A stretch of DNA of 64,000 bases from Albidovulum marisflavi. GTDB lineage: Bacteria > Pseudomonadota > Alphaproteobacteria > Rhodobacterales > Rhodobacteraceae. The notes beneath the pieces were generated by a model that did not search any database, was not told the DNA's origin, and saw only the letters and a list, made by a program, of their open reading frames with translations. The translations under genes and the position numbers were made by a program. The stretch spans positions 62,001-126,000 of the forward strand of contig NZ_JAOWKY010000006.1 in assembly GCF_025751435.1 (NCBI RefSeq), read 5' to 3'. This document shows positions 27,894 through 35,692 of this stretch, in pieces (the first letter of the stretch is position 1; each line of letters starts with the position of its first letter).

Positions 27894-28682
27894 CTATGAC
27901 CAGTCCGGCTTGCGCTTTTCGATGAAGGCGCTGATCCCTTCCTCGGTGTCGCGCCAGAGCATGTTTTCGACCATGACCGCGGCGGCGTGATCGTAGGCAT
28001 CGGCGCGCGTCATCTCGATCTGGTCGTAGAAGGCGCGCTTGCCGATCTTGACCGCCGCCGACAGTTTGCCGGCCACGGTTTTGGCCAGAGCCCATGTTTC
28101 CTGGGCCAGCGCTTCGTGCGAGACGACGCGGTTCACAAGCCCGACCTCGGCCGCGCGGGCGGCGTCGATGAACTGGCCGGTCGTCAGCATCTCGAACGCG
28201 ACCTTGCGCGGCACGTTGCGCGAAAGCGCCACCATCGGGGTCGAGCAGAACAGCCCGATGTTGACGCCGTTCACGCCAAACCGCGTGCCTTCGGCTGCCA
28301 CCGCCATGTCGCATGAGGCGACCAGCTGGCATCCCGCGGCGGTCGCGATGCCATGGACTTCGGCAATGACGGGCTGAGGCAGAACGGGGATCATCTGCAT
28401 CACGTCAGAACAACGGGCGAACAGGTCGGCAAAGTAGGCGCGGCCCTTGTCCTCGGCCTGGCGTCCGGCCTGCATCTCCTTCAGGTCGTGGCCCGCGCAA
28501 AACGCCTTGCCGGCGCCCTTCAGGATCACGACGCGCGTTCCACGATCTTGCGCCAAAGTCGCGAACGCATCCTTGAGTGCCGCCAGCATCGCGTCGGAAA
28601 GTGCGTTCAGGCTGCCGGGATTGTTCAGCGTCAGCGTGGCGATCCCGTCCCGGTCATCGCGCAGAAGGATGGCGTCGGTCAT
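27894..28682 (-). CDS. Enoyl-CoA hydratase/isomerase-family protein
   Basis: A 262-residue crotonase-fold protein. The oxyanion-hole regions are AFCAGHDLKEMQ and TAAGCQLVASCDMAVA; NIGLFCSTPMVALSRNV follows where catalytic acids normally lie. The IGLFCSTP form resembles the ECHDC3-like subgroup, in which the classical glutamate pair is not conserved. Hydratase activity should therefore not be assumed. The ATG preceded on its strand by AAAGGGAATGACAAG was chosen; the open frame extends 75 codons upstream over the divergent gene. Confidence 0.82.
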   Translation of the reverse strand: MTDAILLRDDRDGIATLTLNNPGSLNALSDAMLAALKDAFATLAQDRGTRVVILKGAGKAFCAGHDLKEMQAGRQAEDKGRAYFADLFARCSDVMQMIPVLPQPVIAEVHGIATAAGCQLVASCDMAVAAEGTRFGVNGVNIGLFCSTPMVALSRNVPRKVAFEMLTTGQFIDAARAAEVGLVNRVVSHEALAQETWALAKTVAGKLSAAVKIGKRAFYDQIEMTRADAYDHAAAVMVENMLWRDTEEGISAFIEKRKPDWS

Positions 28683-28737
28683 CTTGTCATTCCCTTTTGT
28701 TCGCGCAACCTTAGGCCGCGATTTGGCAGGAGGGAAG

Positions 28738-29160
28738 ATGCAGGCGGTGATGAATGCGGAGGAGCTGTCCAGCTTCATGATGCGGGAGTTTCCCCAGGTG
28801 AGCGGCGACTTCGCGATCGAGCAACTGACTGAAGACGGGATCGTCATGCGCCTGAAGGTCGCCGAGCGGCATCTGCGGCCGGGCGGCACGGTGTCGGGGC
28901 CGAACATCTTCGCGCTGGCCGATGTGGCGGTCTATCTGGCCATCCTGTCCCGGATCGGGCCCGTGGCGCTTGCCGTCACGACCAGCGGCGGCATCGACTT
29001 CCTGCGCAAGCCCGAGGCTGGCCGCGACCTGATCTGCGAAGCGCGCCTGCTGAAACTGGGCCGCGTGCTTGCGGTGGGGGATGTCCTGATCCGCTCGGAC
29101 GGGCTGTCAGACCTGGTCGCGCGCGCTAACATGACCTATTCCATTCCGCCCAGTCGGTAG
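28738..29160 (+). CDS. PaaI-type hotdog-fold thioesterase
   Basis: A 140-residue acyl-CoA thioesterase-like protein. The single hotdog domain shows RHLRPGGTVSGPNIFALADVA, which includes the active-site helix, and the central strand pattern AVTTSGGIDFLRKP. Such enzymes hydrolyse aryl- or short acyl-CoA esters. A strong ribosome site GGAGGGAAG is adjacent to the ATG. It is divergent from the enoyl-CoA hydratase-like gene with 55 bp between starts, suggesting related acyl-CoA roles. Confidence 0.8.
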   Translation: MQAVMNAEELSSFMMREFPQVSGDFAIEQLTEDGIVMRLKVAERHLRPGGTVSGPNIFALADVAVYLAILSRIGPVALAVTTSGGIDFLRKPEAGRDLICEARLLKLGRVLAVGDVLIRSDGLSDLVARANMTYSIPPSR

Positions 29161-29178
29161 AACGGATCGAAATTGTGG

Positions 29179-29200
29179 GGTATTTTTATACCTATTTTTT
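29179..29200 (+). terminator. Weak AT-rich terminator before rplM
   Basis: A short stem GGTAT/ATACC with a TTTT loop is followed by TATTTTTT, 18 bp after the thioesterase stop. The surrounding 60 bp is unusually AT-rich for this genome and could instead be part of the rplM control region. Confidence 0.4.
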
Positions 29201-29333
29201 AACACATTGAAATAGAACACATTTTCCAGAAGTGTGACCCTTGACGTGGCGCGAGCTTTGACGGAAAAGCCCGCATCGAATTCTGGAAGGTCCGCTCGGG
29301 CGTTCCGAATGATCCCGAACCAAAGGGCTGACA

Positions 29334-29798
29334 ATGAAAACCTATACCGCGAAACCGGCGGAGATCGAGAAGAAGTGGATCCTGATCGACGCTGAAGGCG
29401 TCGTTCTGGGCCGTCTTGCCGTGATCGTCGCCAACCGTCTGCGTGGCAAGCACAAGGCCACCTTCACGCCGCACATGGACATGGGCGACAACGTGATCGT
29501 CATCAACGCCGACAAGGTGCAGATGACCGGCAACAAGCGTGCCGACAAGCGCTACTACTGGCACACAGGCCACCCGGGCGGGATCAAGTTCCGAACCGCC
29601 GAGCAGGTGCTTGACGGCGCCCACCCCGAACGCGTGGTGATCAAGGCCGTCGAGCGCATGATCTCGCGCAACCGCCTTGGCCGTCAGCAGATGTCGAACC
29701 TGCGCGTCTACGCAGGCGCCGCGCATCCGCATGAAGCCCAGCAGCCTGAAGTTCTCGACGTCAAGTCGATGAGCCCGAAGAACACCCGGAGCGCGTAA
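29334..29798 (+). CDS. rplM: 50S ribosomal protein L13
   Basis: A 154-residue early-assembly protein of the large subunit. [40 protein letters not shown] and [20 protein letters not shown] are family blocks. It overshoots the E. coli length by about ten residues at the C-terminus. AAAGGGCTGACA precedes the ATG. The 173-bp upstream region holds an AT-rich island and TTGACG elements but no clear paired -10 box. It is one base from rpsI. Confidence 0.98.
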   Translation: MKTYTAKPAEIEKKWILIDAEGVVLGRLAVIVANRLRGKHKATFTPHMDMGDNVIVINADKVQMTGNKRADKRYYWHTGHPGGIKFRTAEQVLDGAHPERVVIKAVERMISRNRLGRQQMSNLRVYAGAAHPHEAQQPEVLDVKSMSPKNTRSA

Positions 29799-29799
29799 G

Positions 29800-30294
29800 A
29801 TGGCCGACGAAATCAAATCCCTCGACGACCTGAAGTCCGCGGTTGCCGGCAAGCCGGCCGCGACGGCCGCTGCCGAAGAAGCCCCGCGTGAGCCCGTTCG
29901 TGACGCGCTTGGCCGTTCCTACGCGACCGGCAAGCGCAAGGACGCGGTTGCCCGCGTCTGGATCAAGCCGGGCTCCGGCAAGGTCACCGTGAACGGCAAG
30001 GAAATGGCCCAGTACTTCGCCCGTCCGGTGCTTCAGATGATCCTGAAACAGCCGTTCCAGGTCGCGAATGTCGAAGGCCAGTTCGACGTGATGGCGACCG
30101 TGGCTGGTGGCGGCCTTTCGGGTCAGGCCGGTGCGGTCAAGCACGGCATCTCGAAGGCGCTGCAGCTGTACGAACCCTCGCTCCGTGGCGCGCTCAAGGC
30201 CGCCGGCTTCCTGACCCGCGACTCGCGCGTGGTCGAACGGAAGAAGTACGGCAAGGCGAAGGCCCGTCGCTCGTTCCAGTTCTCCAAGCGCTAA
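29800..30294 (+). CDS. rpsI: 30S ribosomal protein S9
   Basis: A 164-residue small-subunit protein whose C-terminal tail [11 protein letters not shown] reaches the P-site tRNA. The core starts at [20 protein letters not shown], near residue 45. The first ~40 residues are an acidic/alanine-rich extension found in many alphaproteobacterial S9 proteins and absent from E. coli. It forms a two-gene operon with rplM and ends at a strong terminator. Confidence 0.98.
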   Translation: MADEIKSLDDLKSAVAGKPAATAAAEEAPREPVRDALGRSYATGKRKDAVARVWIKPGSGKVTVNGKEMAQYFARPVLQMILKQPFQVANVEGQFDVMATVAGGGLSGQAGAVKHGISKALQLYEPSLRGALKAAGFLTRDSRVVERKKYGKAKARRSFQFSKR

Positions 30295-30316
30295 GCTTTC
30301 GGGACAGCAGAAATGC

Positions 30317-30350
30317 AAAACGGCCGCGGGTTTCCGCGGCCGTTTTCCTT
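30317..30350. terminator. Bidirectional terminator between rpsI and a class V aminotransferase gene
   Basis: A perfect 9-bp stem CGGCCGCGG/CCGCGGCCG with a GTTT loop is flanked by AAAA on the left and TTTTCCTT on the right, so it can end transcription from both sides of this convergent pair. Confidence 0.85.
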
Positions 30351-30360
30351 TGGCCGGGTC

Positions 30361-31611
30361 TCAGCCCGCGACCTCTTCCACCGCATCCAGAAAGCGGGCC
30401 ACCTCTGCGGGGCTGTTGTAGTGGCAGATCGATGCGCGCACGCAGGACTCCATGCCTAGCGGGGCAAGGATGTTGCCGCAGTAGTGATCGTTAAGTCGAA
30501 TATGCGTGCGGATGCCGCGCGCGTTCAGGTGGGCGACCAGATCGCGCGCCGGAACGGCGTCCAGGGTGAAGGACACCACGCCTTCGCGTCCTTCGCCCTG
30601 CCCGCCGATAAGCGTCACGCCCGGCATGTCGGCCAACCCGCGCCGGTTGCCCTCGCCCTTGAGGATCGCGCCCATCAGCGCGGATTCGTGATCGTGGATG
30701 GCGGCCGCCGCCGACTCGATCCGCGCGCGGGGTGTGTCGCCGCCGCCCGTGATGCCGCCCAGCCAGTCGAAATAGGCCACGACATCCGAGAAGGTCGCAT
30801 AGGCGCCCGCATCGCGCGTGCCCTGTTCCCAGTTGCGGGGTGAGCCTCCGACCACGCTTTCCTTGGTGAAGCCGGTCAGGCGATCCGACGCCCAACCAAG
30901 ACCGTAGCCGTGGCGCGAAAATACCTTGTAGGGCGATATGGCATAGCCGTCGATTCCGTAGCCGGCGATGTCGATGTTGCCATGGCTTGCATGCTGGATG
31001 CCATCGACGATGATCAGGCAGTCCGGCGCGGCCTTGCGGATCATCGCGGCGATGCGGGCGACGTCGACCGCCATGCCAGTCACGGGCGAGGTCTGGACGA
31101 TGGTGGCCACGCGAAGGTCCGGCGTCAGCTTTTCGGCGTAGGCCTCTGGCGTGACGGTTCCCGTCGCGTCGTCATGCGCGACAAGGATGTGCGGGCGTCC
31201 AGTGACCTCGGCCCATCGCGCCATGGCGCTGCGCGAGGCGGGGTGCTCAAGCGTCGATCCAAGCATGGCGCCATCGTCTTCGGCCCCAAGCGCGGCGGTA
31301 CGGATCAGGCGGAAAAGAACCTCCGTGCCGCTTTCGCCGACGAAGATCTCGCCCTCGGGGGCATTCAGGAACAAGCGGGCGTCGGCCTTACCCTTGGCGA
31401 TCGCCGCCATCAGCGCGCGCGACGCGGCATTGTCGCGCCCCTGGTTGTCGGGATAGCCCGCATAGGCGGCCGAGGTCTCGATCACCGACTTCAGCCGAAG
31501 CGCACCGCCCGCGTTTTCGAAGAAGACGCGAGGCCCCTCGAACGGGCAGGTTTCGACATGCGCGAAGCGGGCGCGGATCGCGTCCAGGTGCGGCATAAGC
31601 GGGCTTTGCAT
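30361..31611 (-). CDS. Class V aminotransferase / cysteine desulfurase-like protein
   Basis: A 416-residue PLP enzyme of the NifS/CsdA-type class V family. The cofactor lysine lies in AISPYKVFSRHGYGLGWAS, and the aspartate before it in IIVDGIQHASHGNIDI. The N-terminal FFENAGGALRLKSVIE is typical. A mobile loop with the catalytic cysteine of true cysteine desulfurases is not evident, so the activity may be another C-N or C-S lyase reaction. ATG at MQSPLMPHLDAI was selected; 29 further open codons upstream lack similarity. A divergent promoter (TTGACC, 17 bp, TGTTAT) precedes it. Confidence 0.78.
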   Translation of the reverse strand: MQSPLMPHLDAIRARFAHVETCPFEGPRVFFENAGGALRLKSVIETSAAYAGYPDNQGRDNAASRALMAAIAKGKADARLFLNAPEGEIFVGESGTEVLFRLIRTAALGAEDDGAMLGSTLEHPASRSAMARWAEVTGRPHILVAHDDATGTVTPEAYAEKLTPDLRVATIVQTSPVTGMAVDVARIAAMIRKAAPDCLIIVDGIQHASHGNIDIAGYGIDGYAISPYKVFSRHGYGLGWASDRLTGFTKESVVGGSPRNWEQGTRDAGAYATFSDVVAYFDWLGGITGGGDTPRARIESAAAAIHDHESALMGAILKGEGNRRGLADMPGVTLIGGQGEGREGVVSFTLDAVPARDLVAHLNARGIRTHIRLNDHYCGNILAPLGMESCVRASICHYNSPAEVARFLDAVEEVAG

Positions 31612-31657
31612 CGTGCTGAGTCTCCGGTGGTGTCGAGTCGTCCCGTCGGACGGGCCG

Positions 31658-31686
31658 ATAACATGGGGCGCGAACGGCAAGGTCAA
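31658..31686 (-). promoter_or_regulatory. Candidate promoter of the class V aminotransferase gene
   Basis: On the minus strand, -35 TTGACC and -10 TGTTAT with a 17-bp spacer, 46 bp before the start codon and divergent from the tRNA promoter. Confidence 0.45.
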
Positions 31687-31739
31687 GCGCGCGTCCACGA
31701 GCGTCTGGAAATTCCTTTGTGAAATCGTGCCAGGGCCGC

Positions 31740-31768
31740 TTGACGGGGGGGCGCGGGATGCATATTAC
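31740..31768 (+). promoter_or_regulatory. tRNA-Asp promoter
   Basis: -35 TTGACG, 17-bp spacer, -10 TATTAC, about 40 bp before the first tRNA-Asp. Confidence 0.6.
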
Positions 31769-31807
31769 GCATCCCACGCTCGGGCGGCGATCCGGGCGGG
31801 TGGACAC

Positions 31808-31884
31808 GCGGTTGTAGCTCAGTCGGTTAGAGTACCGGCCTGTCACGCCGGGGGTCGCGGGTTCGAGCCCCGTCAACCGCGCCA
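31808..31884 (+). tRNA. tRNA-Asp (GTC), copy 1
   Basis: A 77-nt cloverleaf including the encoded CCA. The acceptor stem GCGGTTG pairs with CAACCGC, the D arm contains AGCTCAGTCGGTTAGAGT, and the anticodon loop CTGTCAC presents GTC (Asp, decoding GAC/GAT). The T arm is GCGGGTTCGAGCCCCGT and the discriminator base is G, as required for Asp. Confidence 0.97.
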
Positions 31885-31913
31885 CCATCCGGATCGCCCG
31901 AGAGCTGACCAGC

Positions 31914-31990
31914 GCGGTTGTAGCTCAGTCGGTTAGAGTACCGGCCTGTCACGCCGGGGGTCGCGGGTTCGAGCCCCGTCAACCGCGCCA
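31914..31990 (+). tRNA. tRNA-Asp (GTC), copy 2
   Basis: Identical base for base to the first copy and separated from it by 29 nt, so both are probably processed from one precursor. CCA is encoded. A T-rich stretch (CTTTTCCTTCCTT) follows immediately and may aid termination. Confidence 0.97.
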
Positions 31991-32094
31991 CTTTTCCTTC
32001 CTTGTCGGATGTTGTCGCCGCAAGGCGCGCGCTTTCGCCTCAGTGCGGGAAGCGTGCCGTTCGGCTATCAGGTCGCAAAGCGACGGAGCGATGC

Positions 32095-32316
32095 ATGGAA
32101 TTGCTGGACAAGATCCCTGTGAACATCGCGATTCTGGCGGCGCTGACGCTGGGCCTTGCCCCCTTCGTGCCCGAGCCGCACATCTGGGAAAAGCTGAAGA
32201 TGTTGGCGGCGGGAACGCTGACGCGGCCGATCGACATTTTCGACCTGCTGCTTCACGCGGCGCCCTGGCTGGTGCTGATCGCCAAGCTTGTGCGGGTGGC
32301 CCTGGCGCGCAGCTAA
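32095..32316 (+). CDS. Small hydrophobic protein of unknown function
   Basis: A 73-residue protein, not recognised. It has two hydrophobic stretches (IPVNIAILAALTLGLAPFV near the start and LLHAAPWLVLIAKLVRVAL at the end) around the central amphipathic part EPHIWEKLKMLAAGTLTRP, so it is probably a small membrane protein. ACGGAGCGATGC lies before the ATG; an upstream open frame of 31 codons has no hydrophobic pattern. Similar 70-75 residue proteins occur in Rhodobacteraceae without known function. Its 3' end overlaps the convergent GNAT gene by four bases. Confidence 0.6.
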   Translation: MELLDKIPVNIAILAALTLGLAPFVPEPHIWEKLKMLAAGTLTRPIDIFDLLLHAAPWLVLIAKLVRVALARS

Positions 32317-32780
32317 CCCGTCAGATCGGCACGATAGCGAATGTGGCCATCGGGGCTTGCGAATCTGTCGTAGAGCTTGCGTGCCGTGACATTCGTTTCC
32401 TCGGTCATCCAGTAGATGCGGGTGCAGCCCCTCGCGCGGCCGATATCCACAAGATCCCCGATCAGCGCACGCCCGATCCCCCCGCCGCGGGCAGCGGGGG
32501 TGACGAACAGATCCTCCAGGTAAAGGTCGCCGGTGGCCACCCAACTGGAATCATGGACCTGCCACAGCGTGAACCCCGTCGGCGCCCCGTCCAGTTCCGC
32601 CAGCCTGAGCGACATGGGGTGTGCGGGGTCCATGATCCGCGCCCATGTGCGTGATGTCACGGAGTCAGGAAGGTCCTTGTCGTAGAATGTCAGAAACTCT
32701 GACCAGAGCCGCCGCCAGCCTGCCTCGTCCGCGGCGACTGCGTCTCGAATCACTAGCCCTTCGGGCAGGTCGGGTTTCAT
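32313..32780 (-). CDS. GNAT-family N-acetyltransferase
   Basis: A 155-residue GNAT enzyme. YLEDLFVTPAARGGGIGRALI is the acetyl-CoA pyrophosphate-binding motif A, and NVTARKLYDRFA is motif B. The acceptor is unknown; similar proteins acetylate small amines or amino-acid derivatives. Its ATG overlaps the stop of the M20 peptidase gene (ATGA), so the two are coupled. Confidence 0.8.
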   Translation of the reverse strand: MKPDLPEGLVIRDAVAADEAGWRRLWSEFLTFYDKDLPDSVTSRTWARIMDPAHPMSLRLAELDGAPTGFTLWQVHDSSWVATGDLYLEDLFVTPAARGGGIGRALIGDLVDIGRARGCTRIYWMTEETNVTARKLYDRFASPDGHIRYRADLTG

Positions 32781-34150
32781 TTCGCGATCCGGTCCAGAAT
32801 GCGGGCCCAGCTGCGAATCCCGTGATGGAAGCTCGACAGGTCGTATTTCTCGTTCGGAGAGTGGATCTGGTCATCGTCCTTTCCGAACCCGATCAGCATC
32901 GCGTCCATGCCAAGGATGGATTTGAAATAGCCCGCGATCGGGATCGATCCACCCGCGCCGACGAAGGCGGCGGGGCTGCCCCATTCCTCGCTCAAGGCGG
33001 CGCGGGCCGCTTCGAACGCGGGATTGTCGATTTCCATGACAGAGGCGGGGCTGCCGTCGGGGTCGGTCCAGACCAGTTCGCAATCGGCGGGCAGCTGCGT
33101 CTCGATCCAGCCGCGGAATGCGGGCAGGATCTTGTCCGGGTCCTGCCGTGACACAAGCCGGAACGAGACCTTCGCATGGGCTTCGGCAGGCAGAACGGTC
33201 TTGAAGCCCGCCCCGGTATAGCCCCCCCAGATCCCGTTCACCTCTGCTGTCGGGCGTGACCAGATCATCTCCAGCGGTGTTCTTCCGTCCTCTCCTGCGG
33301 GAACGGACAGGCCCACGTCGCCAAGGAACGTCCCGTGATCGAACGCCAGAGACTGCCACTGCGACCGGATCACCTCTGGCAACTCGTCCACATCGTCGTA
33401 GAAGCCCGGCACCTGGACGCGTCCGTGGTCGTCGTGCAATCCCCCCAGGATCCGTGTCAGAACATGGATCGGGTTGCGGGCCAGACCGCCATACATTCCC
33501 GAATGCAGGTCGCGGCTGGCGGCGCGGATGGTGAACTCGATCCTGGCCAGTCCCCGCAACATGGTCGTGATCGCGGGGCGCGCGGATTCGAACAGGCCGG
33601 TGTCGCAGATCAGGGCCAACCCCGCCGAAAGTTCATCGCTGTTGTCCTTGAGGAACGGGACAAGCGAGGGGGAACCCGATTCTTCCTCCCCCTCAAGCAG
33701 GATGGTCAGGCGGCAGGGCAGGGTGCCATGAACCGTCTTCCAGGCGCGGCAGGCCTCGATGAAGGTCATCAGCTGCCCCTTGTCGTCGGACGATCCGCGC
33801 GCACGGATGACCTTGCCCTTGGGGGTATCTTCGATCGCCGGATCAAAAGGATCGCGGTGCCACAGGTCCAGCGGATCGACGGGTTGCACGTCATAGTGAC
33901 CGTAGAAAAGCAGATGCGGGCCGCCTTCACCGCCATGTGCCACGACCATAGGATGGCCGGGCGTGGCGCGGGCGGATGCCTCGAAGCCCAGCGACTTCAG
34001 GTCTTCCACCAACCAGTCGGCGGCCTTGGCGCAATCGCCCCGGAAAGCCGGATCGGTTGATATGGACGGGATCCTCAAAAGGCTGAAAAGCCGGTCGAGT
34101 GCTTCGGGAAGGGTCTCGTCAATCCGGGACAGGACGGCGTCAAGGCTCAT
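32777..34150 (-). CDS. M20-family dipeptidase/metallopeptidase
   Basis: A 457-residue di-zinc peptidase of the M20 family, close to bacterial dipeptidases and CNDP-like carnosinases. Metal ligands lie in LLFYGHYDVQPVD (His and Asp), ARGSSDDKGQ (bridging Asp), EGEEESGSPS (catalytic and metal Glu) and, near the end, DDQIHSPNEKYD (His). The lid/dimerisation domain occupies roughly residues 190-350. No signal peptide is seen, so it is cytoplasmic. ATG at MSLDAVLSRID was selected over an open frame 48 codons longer. It lies upstream of, and coupled to, the GNAT gene. Confidence 0.88.
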   Translation of the reverse strand: MSLDAVLSRIDETLPEALDRLFSLLRIPSISTDPAFRGDCAKAADWLVEDLKSLGFEASARATPGHPMVVAHGGEGGPHLLFYGHYDVQPVDPLDLWHRDPFDPAIEDTPKGKVIRARGSSDDKGQLMTFIEACRAWKTVHGTLPCRLTILLEGEEESGSPSLVPFLKDNSDELSAGLALICDTGLFESARPAITTMLRGLARIEFTIRAASRDLHSGMYGGLARNPIHVLTRILGGLHDDHGRVQVPGFYDDVDELPEVIRSQWQSLAFDHGTFLGDVGLSVPAGEDGRTPLEMIWSRPTAEVNGIWGGYTGAGFKTVLPAEAHAKVSFRLVSRQDPDKILPAFRGWIETQLPADCELVWTDPDGSPASVMEIDNPAFEAARAALSEEWGSPAAFVGAGGSIPIAGYFKSILGMDAMLIGFGKDDDQIHSPNEKYDLSSFHHGIRSWARILDRIAK

Positions 34151-34280
34151 GGTCGGCTCCTGGGAACATCGGCGCGGGCAGGGTATCAGGCGCCCGTGCC
34201 TTGTCCAGATTCCGCGGCACTTGGGCGTGTTCGGATGAAAACGCCCTGCGCGGCAAATTGTACACTCGCCACGGGGCGCT

Positions 34281-34294
34281 TTGACCTTTATCAA
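34281..34294 (+). promoter_or_regulatory. FNR/FnrL-type binding site upstream of hemA
   Basis: TTGAC-CTTT-ATCAA, a full-consensus FNR palindrome. Its centre is about 40 bp before the expected transcription start set by the -10 box CATAAT (34315-34320), the position used by class II FNR activation. In Rhodobacter sphaeroides hemA is a known FnrL target. Confidence 0.8.
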
Positions 34295-34314
34295 TGCCGC
34301 ACGCGAACACCGGC

Positions 34315-34320
34315 CATAAT
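34315..34320 (+). promoter_or_regulatory. hemA -10 element
   Basis: CATAAT, five of six matches to consensus, without a good -35 hexamer at the right distance (CAATGC). This is what an FNR-dependent promoter would look like. Confidence 0.55.
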
Positions 34321-34356
34321 AAGGCTGGGAACGGGACGGCGCCTGAGGAGACGGAA

Positions 34357-35580
34357 ATGGATTTCAACGCACAGCTCGACGCGGCGCTCAAGCGGCTGCA
34401 CGATGAAGGCCGCTATCGCACCTTCATCGACATCGAACGTCGTCGGGGCCATTTTCCCAAGGCGCTGTGGAACAAGGCCGACGGGTCGCAGCGGGAGATC
34501 ACCGTCTGGTGCGGCAACGACTATCTTGGAATGGGGCAGCATCCCGTCGTTCTGAATGCCATGCACGAGGCGATCGACGCGACAGGCGCGGGGTCGGGCG
34601 GCACGCGCAACATCTCTGGCACAACCGTGTACCACAAGCGGCTTGAGGCCGAGATCGCGGATCTGCACCGCAAGGAAGCGGCGCTGCTGTTCACATCAGC
34701 CTATATCGCCAACGATGCGACGCTGTCGACGCTGCCGAAACTTTTCCCCGGCCTGATCATCTATTCGGACGAATTGAACCACGCCTCGATGATCGAGGGG
34801 ATCAGGCGCAACGGCGGCGCGAAGCGAATCTTCCGCCACAACGACCTTGCCCATCTTCGGGCGTTGCTTGAGGCTGACGATCCGGCTGCCCCGAAGCTGA
34901 TCGCCTTCGAGTCCATCTACTCGATGGACGGTGACATCAGCCCGATGAAGGCGATCTGCGACATCGCCCTGGAATTCGGCGCGCTGACCTACCTGGATGA
35001 GGTTCACGCCGTCGGCATGTATGGCCCGCGGGGCGCTGGTGTCGCCGAGAAGCTGGGGCTTATGGGCCGGATCGACATCATCAACGCCACGCTGGCAAAG
35101 GCCTATGGCGTCATGGGCGGATATATCGCGGCGTCGGCCAAGATGGTCGATGCGATCCGTTCCTATGCCCCGGGCTTCATCTTCACGACCTCGCTTCCGC
35201 CGGCGGTTGCGGCGGGGGCGGCGGCTTCGGTCCATTACCTGAAGACCGGACAGGAGTTGCGCGACCAGCAGCAGGAAAACGCCCGCGTCCTGAAATCGCG
35301 GCTCAAGGCGCTTGGCCTGCCGATCATCGACCACGGAACCCATATCGTGCCGGTCCATGTGGGCGATCCGGTGCACTGCAAGAAGATCTCCGACATGCTG
35401 CTGGAACACTACGGAATCTATGTGCAGCCGATCAATTTCCCGACCGTTCCGCGCGGGACCGAGCGTCTGCGCTTCACGCCCTCTCCGGTCCATGCGCCCG
35501 AGGACATCGACAGACTGGTCAAGGCGATGGATGCGCTGTGGTCGCATTGCGCGTTGAACCGCCAACAACTCAGCGCATAA
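34357..35580 (+). CDS. hemA: 5-aminolevulinate synthase
   Basis: A 407-residue PLP enzyme condensing glycine with succinyl-CoA to ALA, the entry to heme, B12 and, where present, bacteriochlorophyll. The Schiff-base lysine is K248 in [15 protein letters not shown], the same number as in Rhodobacter Hem[22 protein letters not shown] is the glycine-rich loop region (shown in part) and [15 protein letters not shown] binds the cofactor. GAGGAGACGGAA precedes the ATG; an in-frame upstream ATG lies beyond the -10 box and was rejected. A weak hairpin, GGCGG/CCGCC, follows the stop. Confidence 0.96.
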   Translation: MDFNAQLDAALKRLHDEGRYRTFIDIERRRGHFPKALWNKADGSQREITVWCGNDYLGMGQHPVVLNAMHEAIDATGAGSGGTRNISGTTVYHKRLEAEIADLHRKEAALLFTSAYIANDATLSTLPKLFPGLIIYSDELNHASMIEGIRRNGGAKRIFRHNDLAHLRALLEADDPAAPKLIAFESIYSMDGDISPMKAICDIALEFGALTYLDEVHAVGMYGPRGAGVAEKLGLMGRIDIINATLAKAYGVMGGYIAASAKMVDAIRSYAPGFIFTTSLPPAVAAGAAASVHYLKTGQELRDQQQENARVLKSRLKALGLPIIDHGTHIVPVHVGDPVHCKKISDMLLEHYGIYVQPINFPTVPRGTERLRFTPSPVHAPEDIDRLVKAMDALWSHCALNRQQLSA

Positions 35581-35692
35581 GGCTTCGGCGGTCGCAATCC
35601 GCCTTGCTCTGTGTTATGAAATCCTGAATACGGCTGAAAGCTATGACCCGAATCGTCGGGCATGATGGGGATAAAGGTCCAGGGGCAGGGGC

